Made by a program: the position numbers and the translations under genes. A stretch of 64,000 nt of DNA. Source: Candidatus Tectimicrobiota bacterium (GTDB lineage: Bacteria; Tectomicrobia; Entotheonellia; Entotheonellales; Entotheonellaceae). Positions 55,512 through 64,000 of the stretch are shown piece after piece (the first letter of the stretch is position 1; each line of letters starts with the position of its first letter). The notes below the pieces were generated by a model. That model ran no database searches. It worked only from the letters and a program-made list of their open reading frames with translations, and had not been told where the DNA came from. The DNA lies in NCBI GenBank assembly GCA_026005175.1, contig BPKO01000001.1, forward strand, positions 1,059,236 through 1,123,235, written 5' to 3'.

Positions 55512-55680
55512 TCGGCCCTTGCGCGCCGGAGCGACTCGGCTGCTGGGCCAATCGGGGTCTCCCGATGCAGGCGGCGCGTGACCACGTACAAAGCACGCCC
55601 TGCATCCGGTTGGCACTTGCGCTGGAGGCGCTATGGGCCCTCCAGGGCACACCCTTTGGCAAAGAACCATTGTTGTCTAT

Positions 55681-56814
55681 TTAGCGAAGCTTTCTTATGA
55701 TATTCACCACTGCATCCCAGTCAGGATCTGGGGTCATATGACACCATGACAATCGAAGAGCACTCTGGATAATTATGTCGGGCAATCTCATTGCTTTAAG
55801 AACATGGCTTGGTTCATAGTTGTGTGAGGTGCATGCCGAGCCGTTAGAAATTGCAATGTAGTCTTTAACAGCTACCATCACAGCTTCGGCGTCTATTCCA
55901 GGGAACGCTAGATTGACCACGTGGGGTAACGTGCGTCTTGAATCCCCGTTGATTATAGGATCAAGCGGCGCGAGGGCAGCGAGGGTCCGCTCACGAAAAG
56001 CTTGACAGATTTTTGCGCGATGCCGTGCTTCACGCAGGGCAAGCTCAGCGGCAACCCCAAGGCCAACAATAAGAGGGACAGGCAATGTTCCAGGGCGCAG
56101 ACCACGTTCTTGCCCACCTCCGTATAGTAGCGGTGTCAGCGGGGGGCGACGGAAACCCCGCCGTCGCACAATGAGTGCACCGATGCCTTTGGGGCCGTAA
56201 ATTTTGTGTCCACTGATGCTAATGAGATCAATTCGTGGGTGCTGCAGCGTCTCAATATCCTTGCCAAAACCCTGGGCAGCATCGACATGGAAATAGGCCC
56301 GGATGATTTGCCAAACACTCAGCAATGTCATAAAGAGGCTGTACTACCCCTGTTTCGTTGTTGACATGCATAACCGATACCAGTAATGTATCAGCGCGTA
56401 GAGATTTGCGTATTGCCTCCGGGTCTACCCATCCTCCTGATGTGGGAGGAATGAGGGTGACTGTAAAGCCACGTGCAGCAAGTACGGCAAGAGGTTCGAG
56501 CACTGCTTTGTGCTCAATCTGCGTGCTGACAATATGCTGCCGTTTGGTCGCTTCCCCATGGCTTGCTAGGCCGAGGAGTGCCAAATTATTGCTCTCGGTG
56601 GCGCCACTGGTAAAGATCACCTCGTCGCGTTGCGCCTTGACCACTGCTGCTACTTGGTTCCCCGCGCGTGTTGCACCGCCTGCTTAGCGCGGGCGCCGAA
56701 ATCGTGTGTACGACTCCCAGCGTTACCGAATTCGACGGTCATATACTTCATCACCGCATCCCGCACCCGTGGCTCTAGCGGGGTAGTGGCATTACAGTCC
56801 AAATACACAACCAT
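55681..56814 (-). CDS. dndA: DndA cysteine desulfurase (two frame breaks)
   Basis: PLP enzyme that takes sulfur from cysteine and delivers it to DndC for DNA phosphorothioation. It reads VVYLDCNATTPLEPRVRDAV, FTSGATESNNLALLGLASHG, VSVMHVNNETGVVQP, HVDAAQGFGK, the PLP lysine in ISISGHKIYGPKGIGAL, and the active-site cysteine in AISNGSACTSHNYEPSHVL. Breaks lie near 56675 (one base missing) and 56295 (one extra C). ATG 56814 is at the right distance from GGGAGG. About 377 residues. It is divergent from dndBCDE, the classical arrangement, and its stop lies in lower-GC DNA next to the vapBC genes. Confidence 0.93.
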
Positions 56815-57204
56815 GACCATTCCTCCCTGCACGCCTCACTTCGTGGATCCCGAAGTTCGCGACGAGAGTTTATCAGATTATCCGCAAAGTTTGTGAATTT
56901 TTTGTGGTCTGTTCGCTTTTTTCTTGACATACGGGCGAGAGTATGCTTTCCTGGATGGCCGGAGACGGAGGAACGGGGCGGAGGGGTTCACCCGTATAGT
57001 GGCAGAATCGGTTCGCCGGGGATGTCATCTACGGTAATGTAATTCCTCCAGGGGGCTGGCAATGTGGCAATGGGCGAGCAAATGGCGGGTCATTGATTGA
57101 AGTGCCGAGTTATTTTAATTTTCAGTATGAATGATAACGAATTGATATATTGATTATCTCAATATTGGCAAGTTTATTATAGACGTATCCATAGGAGTGA
57201 ATCC
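56815..57204. other. dndA-dndB divergent control region
   Basis: 390 bases without a gene, AT-rich near both ends. It holds a candidate dndA promoter (56869-56897, minus). On the plus side TATTAT at 57175-57180 with TTGATT at 57150-57155 (19-base spacer) is a weak candidate for dndB. Short TTGA/TCAA inverted motifs at 57142-57165 could be an operator for DndB, a known repressor of its own cluster. Confidence 0.6.
56869..56897 (-). promoter_or_regulatory. Probable dndA promoter
   Basis: On the minus strand, TTCACA (56892-56897) and GATAAA (56869-56874) are separated by 17 bases, about 55 bases upstream of the dndA ATG. Confidence 0.5.
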
Positions 57205-58308
57205 ATGAATGCCGCCTTTGAGTATGTCTTTCCAGCAATACGGGGAGTACAAGCGCGTCGAGAATACTATGTATCGATGTGTCCACTACGTCTTTTGCCT
57301 AAGATTTTCCTATTTAATGAGGAGGAGCTGGTTTCCAGAGTTGCGCGCGCAGCGTACTTTGAACAAGAGTCGTATTCCGGAGATTACTCGCTATATTCTG
57401 GACAACCGTGACACCTATGTTTTCTCTGCAATAACCGCTTCTATTGATGGTGAAATACGATTTGAGCCGCTAATAGATGGATTAGAAGGTCAACGGGTTG
57501 GGCTTTTACATATCCCCATGTCGTCGCAATTCATCATCAACGACGGGCAACACCGTCGCGCTGCCATTGAAATGGCACTTCGTGAAAATCCAGATCTCGC
57601 GGATGAAAGCATTGCGGTTGTCTTTTTCCTCGATGTAGGGACTTGAACGCTGCCAACAGATGTTTGCCGACCTGAACCGCTATGCGGTTCGTCCATCTAA
57701 GTCGTTAGGGGTTCTATATGACCATCGAGACGAACGTGCAAAGCTAGCCAAACTGGTGGTGCTCCGCTCGCCGATGTTTCGCGATGTAGTGGAGATGGAA
57801 AAAAGCACGCTCTCGGCACGATCACGGAAGCTCTTCACCCTTAGTGCTATCTATACGGCAACGTCAGCGCTATTGGCGCATACAGATCATGGCTCATTGG
57901 AAGAGCGAGCACAGCTGGGCCGTGGATTTTTGGGAAGAAGTGGCAAAGCAGTTTCCAGAATGGCAGATGGTACGCAATCGGCAAATGACGGCAGCAGAAG
58001 TGCGTCGCGATTTCATCCATTCCCACGGGATTGCCTTGCAGGCGATCGGTAAGGTAGGGAACGTTCTCATACAGGACAGCGCGACAAACTGGAAGCACCG
58101 CTTGCGGCGCCTCAGAAGCCTTGACTGGTCACGCGCTAATGCCAAGTTATGGGAAGGTCGGGCCATGATTGGCGGTCGCGTGTCCAAGGCTACCCATAAT
58201 GTCATCTTGACTACTAACGTTATCAAAAAGCATCTCCAGCTGTCCCTTTCGCCGGAGGAACAGCGCGTTGAGGACGCTTTTCTGCGAGGAGACTATGTCA
58301 GCACATAA
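57205..58308 (+). CDS. dndB: DndB, DGQHR-domain regulator of phosphorothioation (three frame breaks)
   Basis: Regulator of the Dnd cluster; in studied systems DndB represses the operon and affects the frequency of modification. ATG 57205 (TAGGAG site) gives FEYVFPAIRGVQARREYYVS, then ELRAQRTLNKSRIPEITRYI, the diagnostic FIINDGQHRRAAIEMALREN, FADLNRYAVRPSKSLGVLYD and DFWEEVAKQFPEWQMV. Single extra bases near 57333, 57640 and 57917 cause the breaks; repaired length is about 366 residues. The end overlaps the dndC start by 14 bases. Confidence 0.92.
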
Positions 58309-59844
58309 TGTCCACCACCTGGTTTCTGTCTTCGCCAAAGACGGTTTCAAGATAACGGTAAATCTTCTCCTAGAAGAGATCCAGGAACTCTACTGCGCTG
58401 ATGAGGCTCCTTGGATTGTCGGTTATAGTGGTGGAAAAGATTCTACTGCAGTGCTTCAGCTTGTCTGGCTTGCTCTGTCGACTTTGGAACCACACAAGCG
58501 TACCAAAACGGTGCATGTCATCAGTACTGATACCCTAGTGGAAAATCCCGTCGTAGCTGCCTGGGTCACCCAGTCCCCCTGCAGACCATGCAGCGCACTG
58601 CACAGCGAGATAACATTCCTATTGTGCCCCATCGGCTTACGCCTGACATCACTGACACCTTCTGGGTTAACCTGATCGGCCGTGGCTACCCTGCGCCGCG
58701 ACCTAAGTTCCGCTGGTGCACAGACCGATTGAAGATAAAACCCTCTAATGCATTTATTACCCGTATTGTCCGCGAAAGCGGAGAAGCCATCCTTGTCCTA
58801 GGAACGCGTAAGGCTGAAAGTGTCGCCCGCGCCCGTACCATGGAGCGACTCGAGCGCCACCGTGTGCGCGAGCGGCTCAGCCCTAACGCTAATCTTCCCA
58901 ATTGCCTCGTATATACGCCCATTGAAAACTGGTCGAACGATGACGTATGGCTGTTTCTGATGCAGATTCCTAATCCATGGGGACATAACAACAAGGACCT
59001 GCTCACTATGTACCAGGGAGCTTCTCCAGATGGAGAGTGTCCGCTGGTGGTGGATACTAGTACACCTAGCTGTGGTGACAGCCGATTTGGCTGTTGGGTA
59101 TGTACCCTGGTAGATAAAGATCGATCAATGCACGCTATGATCCAAAATGACGAGGAAAAAGAATGGATGCTTCCATTATTGGAGCTCCGTAATGAACTGG
59201 ATGTGCAAGACGATAGGCACTGGCGTGATTTTCGTCGCATGAGTGGCATCGTACAACTCTTCCACGACCGCCCGATTCCTGGGCCCATACACGCAGGCAG
59301 CGCGTGCTCACTGGCTGCGTCGTGTGCTGGAAGCCCAGCAGTGGGTGCGCACTCACGGACCAGAGCATGTGCGCCAGCTCGAGCTTATTACCCTTGCGGA
59401 GCTGCAAGAAATTCGCCGCATCTGGGTCGTGGAGAAACACGAGCTCGAGGACTTGTTGCCGACTATTTATGAAGAGGTTACTCACGAACCTTATCCAGGA
59501 CCGCGCCTCGATGATAACCTGATCTTCACAGCGGCAGACATGCAACTACTCCGCGAAATCTGCGGTGATGATCAGCTGCATTATGAACTTATCCGAGAGT
59601 TGCTCGATATCGAACGCCGTTACAGGACCATGGCACGTCGTGCAGGGCTCTACGAGGCATTAGAGCAGGGCCCATACGCCGCAGTTTTTATACTGATGCC
59701 GTGGATGCCACCGATCGGGCACGACGTCTTCAGCGAGCACGTGACGCCGCGCAAAGGGGAGAATTGCTTCAGCTCTCATTGCTGCCAGTTATGGAAGGAG
59801 ATGTTGTGCAATCACTACAGAGGACCCGTTATGGTGCTGGATGA
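58295..59844 (+). CDS. dndC: DndC, ATP-pyrophosphatase-type sulfurtransferase (three frame breaks)
   Basis: Iron-sulfur PAPS-reductase-like enzyme that activates and carries sulfur to DNA. The P-loop is WIVGYSGGKDSTAVLQLVW; cluster cysteines appear in SCGDSRFGCWVCTLVDKD; further family text is RPKFRWCTDRLKIKPSNAF and VLGTRKAESVARARTMERL. Breaks near 58572, 59285 and 59672 split the gene; the last lies before IRRSFYTDAVDATDRARRL, and the true stop is TGA 59842-59844. About 515 residues. ATG 58295 follows GAGGAG and overlaps dndB; the end overlaps dndD by 14 bases. Confidence 0.92.
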
Positions 59845-61810
59845 GATAGTGTTGCACAACTTTGGGATTTACCGTGGACGTCAAACGCTCAAACTCACCC
59901 CACCATCACCAGAGAAGTCCATCATACTTATTGGTGGGCTGAATGGTGGGGGGAAGACCACCCTCCTCGATGCATTGCAGCTTGTCTTATATGGGAAATT
60001 TGCGCGCTGCTCTAATCGTGGGTCGCTTGCTTATGACGAATTCTTGCGTCGTTGTGTGCACCGTGCTGTCTCACCTTATGAGGGCGCTGCCCTTGAAGTC
60101 CAGTTCCGTTATCTGCGTGACGGCAAGGAACATACCTACCGCGTTCACCGCTCCTGGGCGCTCAGCGGCACCAGCATGCGCGAGCGCCTCGAGGTCCTAT
60201 ATGATGGGCTGTTTGACCGGGCACTAACTGAAACCTGGCAGGAGCATATCGAAACGTTCATTCCAGTTCGCCTTTCACAGCTTTTCTTTTTTGATGGTGA
60301 GAAGATCGAAGCACTGGCTGATGTTGAGCATGCGGCTCAGCTTCTGACAACCGCGATTCATGCTCTCTTAGGACTTGATCTGGTAGAGCAACTGGACGCT
60401 GATCTGCTTGTACTGGAGCGGCGCAAGCGTACCGAAATGAAAGGAATATCTGAACGTCAGGAAATTGACCATGTTTCTGCTGAGATCGCGCAATTAGATC
60501 ATCAGCGTGAAAATCTTATTACACAACGTGCTGCCTTACAAAATGAGGTTGATCGACGACGAAAACGGCTACACGAAATTGACACACGCTTTCAATTAGA
60601 AGGTGGAGCACTTCTGGAACAAAGGGAAAGGCTCGAACAAGAACGTGCGACATTGTCTCAACGCTTGCACGCCATTGAAGAAGAACTGCGGCAACTCGCC
60701 GCTGGCCCAGCGCCACTTTTATTGCTCTCAGATTTGCTGGAGACAGTGGTCGAGCAGGATCGCCGTGAGGAAGCGGCCAAACAGGCACAAGTCCTTACTA
60801 ATATGTTGGCTGAGCGCGATGCACGACTTCTTGAAGAAGCCCGTATCCATGGAGCACAACCGCCCCTCCTGGAAACACTTATGGTATTTCTTGTGACCGA
60901 TCGCCAGCAGCGAATGGTTGAAGCTGAAGTCGACAAATATTTGAACTTGCATCCCGAGGCTCGTGATCTCCTTCGTACTTTATATGAACATACATTAAAG
61001 GAGGTTGGTGCTCGAGTGAGTCTTGCTTTAGAGGCAAGTGAAAAACTGCGCTCACATCTTGCAGATCTCGATCGCCAGCTTGCTAGCATCCCGGATCGGG
61101 AGGGCCCTTGGCCACACTCATGATTGAGCGTCAAAAGGCTCAAGCACATATGGAGGAAGCACAACGTCAACTCGCCGCTCTTGACCGAGAATTAGAACGT
61201 CTGAACCGTGAACGTGACCAGAAGCACAAACGCTTGATTGCCAAAATTGAAAAAACTGTGGAGACAACATTTGCCCAAGAAGACCTCCTTCGCATTATTC
61301 ATCATGCTCAACGGGTTCGGCGCACTCTGGGACACTTTCGCCAGGCTATGCTAGAGATGCATGTGCGGCGTATTGAACGTCTCATTCTTGAGGGATTTCG
61401 ACATTTACTGCACAAAGAAACTTTAGTACAGGAGCTTACCATTGACCCGCGGCAGTGCACTATAGAGTTGCGCGGGGCCTGATGGCAATGTGCTTCCTCC
61501 AGATCGTCTCTCTGCCGGCGAGCGACAGCTGTTAGCTGTAGCGATGCTTTGGGGGCTCGCACGTGCTACGGGGCGCCCACTCCCGGCGGTCATCGATACG
61601 CCACTTGGTCGACTCGATGCTGCCCATCGTATGCACCTTGTGCAACGCTACTTTCCGCACGCCAGCCATCAGGTGATTTTGCTCTCAACCGATGAGGAAA
61701 TCGACGAGCAATACTACGCCAGTTTACAGCCCTGGATTGGCCACTGCTATTGTTTAGTTTTTGATAAGGCCCGTGATGCCACGGTCATCCAGCCAGGCTA
61801 TTTTTGGTAA
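59831..61810 (+). CDS. dndD: DndD, SMC-like ATPase (two frame breaks)
   Basis: SMC/Rad50-like ATPase thought to open or nick DNA for sulfur insertion. ATG 59831 begins MVLDEIVLHNFGIYRGRQT; Walker A is IGGLNGGGKTTLLDALQLV, followed by VRLSQLFFFDGEKIEALAD, long coiled coils (about residues 190-420), the ABC signature RLSAGERQLLAVAMLWGLA and Walker B LPAVIDTPLGRLDAAHR. Breaks lie near 61107 and 61481 (extra C before TGATGG). The repaired protein has about 659 residues, as expected. Start overlaps the dndC stop. Confidence 0.93.
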
Positions 61811-61823
61811 GCGGGGGAAAACG

Positions 61824-62265
61824 ATGCCCCTAGAGCACATTCGCCTGTCACAACAGGCTAAAGAGCAGCTGATTCGTCTCAAGCGCTGGACGGGAATTCC
61901 TCATTGGAATGTCCTCTGCCGTTGGGGATTCTGTGTCTCGCTTGCCGATCCAACGCCGCCGTCACCGGTTAGAATCCCTGCCGATAGCTCAGTGGAAATG
62001 AGCTGGCGGATTTTTGCCGGGGCCTTATGGAGATATCTATCTTGCACTGTTGAAAGCACGGTGTCGACAAGATGGCTTAGGCATTAGTGATGAAGTGTTG
62101 GTGACGCAATTTCGTCTGCATCTCCATCGTGGTATTGCGACTCTCGCTGCTGATCGGCACTTGCGCCATATTGCAGATCTCCTAAAACGGCTGCCCATTG
62201 AGGTACAACATGCGGATGAGGGGCATGAATATTGCTCGATACCGGACAGCCCTGCAGCGCCGTGA
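61824..62265 (+). CDS. dndE: DndE (one frame break)
   Basis: Small DNA-binding protein of the core phosphorothioation complex, known to bind nicked DNA. From ATG 61824 it reads PLEHIRLSQQAKEQLIRLKR, GIPHWNVLCRWGFCVSLADP, IPADSSVEMSWRIFAG, then after an extra base near 62021 PYGDIYLALLKARCRQDGLG and FRLHLHRGIATLAADRHLRH. The repaired length is about 146 residues; the last 25 overlap the methyltransferase start and may not be conserved. Located 13 bases after dndD. Confidence 0.9.
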
Positions 62266-63675
62266 CCTCTCACGTCCTATACGTCTGGCGCTGGGACGCA
62301 GGACTGGTTACACGCGAAACCACAGTCTTTGACTATGGCTGTGGGTATGGCTCTGATATCCATTTCTTGCGTAGTCATGGTATTCGCTGCTGGGGATGGG
62401 ATCCCATCCATCGTCCACGCGGGCAGCGAAAGCCCGCGGATGTGGTCAATCTGGGGTATGTGATCAACGTTATTGAGGACGAACAAGAACGGGCTGCAAC
62501 ACTGCACGAGGGCCTGGCAATTCACGCGCAAACTCCTTATTGTCTCTGCTCGCCTTACCCTGGAAGCGCGAATAGAAAACCAAGCCCCATATGAAGACGG
62601 ATATCTGACGCGTCTTGGAACTTTCCAAAAATACTATCAGCAACACGAACTGCGGGACTGGATCGAGACGACTTTGGCAGTCACCAGTGTCCCTGCTGGT
62701 CCGGGGGTCTTCTTCGTCTTCCGCGATCCCGAGCTACAACAGACCTATCTTGCTGCGCGGTATCGCCGACGGGTAGCAGTCCCCCGGCAACGCCGCCGTG
62801 ACGTGCTTTTCGAGCAGTACAAGAATCTACTGGAGCCTCTCATGGCTTTCATCACTGCCCGTGGACGCCTCCCTGACGAAACCGAGCTAGATGTCGTTTC
62901 TACGATTCGCCAGAGTCTAGGAAGTATACGGCGTGCTTTTGTTCTTATCAAGCATGTAACTGGCAGTGAGCAATGGGAGCGTATCTGTGCGGAAACGCAG
63001 ACAAGATTTGTTGATTTATTTAGCATTGGCGCGCTTTGGAGGGCGTCCACGCTTTTCGGAGCTGCCACGGGATATGCAGCTGGACATCCGGGCGTTTTTC
63101 GCGACGTATCGTCGCGCTTGCAGGCTGGCGGACGATCTGCTCTTTTCTGCCGGAAACATGCAAGCGATCGATGAGGCATGTCGGAACTGCACAGGTAGGC
63201 AAACTCACCCCACGTGCTCTGTACGTGCACGTTAGTGCTTTGCCGCACCTCCCTCCGATCTTACGGGTGTATGAAGGATGCGCCAGGGCGTACATTGGCG
63301 CTGTCGAAGGGGGCCAATATCATCAAACTGCACCGTGGCATCCCCCAGGTCTCCTACCTCGCCTATCCCGAGTTTGAGCGGGATCCGCATCCTGTTCTTG
63401 TAGCGTCACTTCTCGTGCCGCTGCGCACGTTCCAGGTGCAGTATCGCGACTACACTAACGCGCAGAATCCGCCGATTCTGCACCGTAAAGAGGAATTCGT
63501 AGCGCCAGATCATCCATTACGCCCGAAGTTTGCACGGCTTACGAGGCAAGAAGAACGGTGGGGGCTGTACGAGCACCCGGAGGTAATCGGTACACGTGAG
63601 GGGTGGCAAAAAGCGTTAGCGGAGCGACGAATCCGGATATCTGGCCATCGGCTCTTCCATAGCTCTGTTGGATAA
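62225..63675 (+). CDS. Dnd-associated putative methyltransferase (five frame breaks)
   Basis: Protein of the family annotated as DNA phosphorothioation-associated methyltransferase (TIGR04096); its target is not established. ATG 62225 begins MNIARYRTALQRRDLSRPIR; the SAM motif is VFDYGCGYGSDIHFLRSHGI, and the second half carries LLIYLALARFGGRPRFSELP and IIKLHRGIPQVSYLAYPEFE. Single extra bases near 62293, 62510, 63005, 63185 and 63310 break the frame; repaired length is about 481 residues. It overlaps dndE, so it belongs to the dnd operon. Confidence 0.88.
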
Positions 63676-63727
63676 TAGCCATAGATTGGAAGGAGTAGAT
63701 CGCTTTAACTGCAATGAGAAAGGGAGC

Positions 63728-64000
63728 CTAGAGTTTGTCACGTAGGAGAGCAGCAATCGCCTCAATTCGCTGATCGCCAATGTCAGGGCTAGCGTTTGGT
63801 TCCAATAGGGTCTGATTGTCCAGCTGACTTCCTAAACTGCCTTGATTGTTTATAAGCCATCGCATGTAAGGATGGTATCTGTTACTCGCCACTGCATTTG
63901 CATACCGCCCATTAGGCCCTGAGTTTCTGTGAACAGGGTTCGTTGCCTGCTCCGCGATTATAAGGAGCGGGGAGGGGAGCAAAATTGCGCAGAGTGTTTG
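63728..64000 (-). CDS. Hypothetical protein, C-terminal part (runs off the window)
   Basis: An open minus-strand frame that continues past the window edge; the visible 90 residues end in SPDIGDQRIEAIAALLRDKL with a TAG at 63728-63730. I see no family motif. It is convergent with the Dnd methyltransferase gene. It could be the end of another island gene. Confidence 0.35.
   Translation of the reverse strand, partial: QTLCAILLPSPLLIIAEQATNPVHRNSGPNGRYANAVASNRYHPYMRWLINNQGSLGSQLDNQTLLEPNASPDIGDQRIEAIAALLRDKL

Noticed and set aside
55500-55684. A 62-residue open frame between vapB and dndA
   Set aside because: No ribosome site, low-complexity start and no resemblance to a known family.
56924-56947. 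TTGACA followed by TATGCT as the dndB promoter
   Set aside because: The spacer is only 12 bases, too short for a sigma-70 promoter, and it lies 260 bases from the gene.

Overview
The window is 64 kb of high-GC bacterial DNA from a Gram-negative organism: it encodes an AMIN-domain cell-wall amidase, a periplasmic HtrA protease, ADP-heptose/phosphoheptose genes and two tRNAs. The mix of an archaeal-type aspartate-semialdehyde dehydrogenase, an HMG-CoA-synthase-like/thiolase pair, an aldehyde:ferredoxin oxidoreductase, a Liv transporter, acyl-CoA dehydrogenases, methylmalonyl-CoA epimerase and a UGA-containing UGSC selenoprotein fits environmental lineages such as Tectomicrobia, Desulfobacterota-like, Rokubacteria or NC10 bacteria. 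That placement is inference only. A strong caveat is that about 20 genes, several of them normally essential, carry frame breaks, mostly single extra bases in G/C-rich runs. I read these as consensus errors and annotate each gene across its whole span.

Layout. 0-9.3 kb is housekeeping: hemL (partial), eno, ftsB, initiator tRNA, a DUF167 gene, a CHASE2 adenylate cyclase, tRNA-Leu, secG, tpiA and a VWA-domain protein, with three copies of a GGGGACAGGCTAC palindrome. 9.3-11.8 kb holds an acyl-CoA dehydrogenase and an amidohydrolase. 11.8-26.9 kb is a 16-gene minus-strand operon for surface glycan synthesis: two sugar epimerases, a heptose kinase/nucleotidyltransferase, GmhA, two DegT aminotransferases, split transketolase, HAD phosphatase, APH-like kinase, methyltransferase, zinc dehydrogenase, sulfotransferase-like protein, TIGR04372 glycosyltransferase, formyltransferase and WbuC cupin. 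Many of its genes overlap and none is frameshifted.

27.3-54.5 kb is mainly metabolic: an HMG-CoA-synthase-like/OB-fold protein with a thiolase, a threonine-synthase-like enzyme, inositol-3-phosphate synthase, acyl-CoA dehydrogenase, RNase E/G, methylmalonyl-CoA epimerase, thioredoxin reductase, asd, an AOR with a Gly-Gly-tailed MoaD-like protein, an S1/P1 nuclease, enoyl-CoA hydratase with livKHMGF, a J-domain membrane protein, HtrA, and AmiC-type amidase. At 52.9-54.5 kb a promoter-led pair encodes a cysteine-rich protein of unknown function and a UGSC-family selenoprotein, whose in-frame UGA is followed by a perfect 9-bp hairpin.

54.7-64 kb is accessory DNA: a VapBC toxin-antitoxin pair, then lower-GC DNA with a divergent dndA / dndBCDE phosphorothioation cluster and the Dnd-associated methyltransferase. 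DndACDE together place sulfur on the DNA backbone and DndB represses or tunes the system. No restriction genes (dndFGH) are seen before the window ends.
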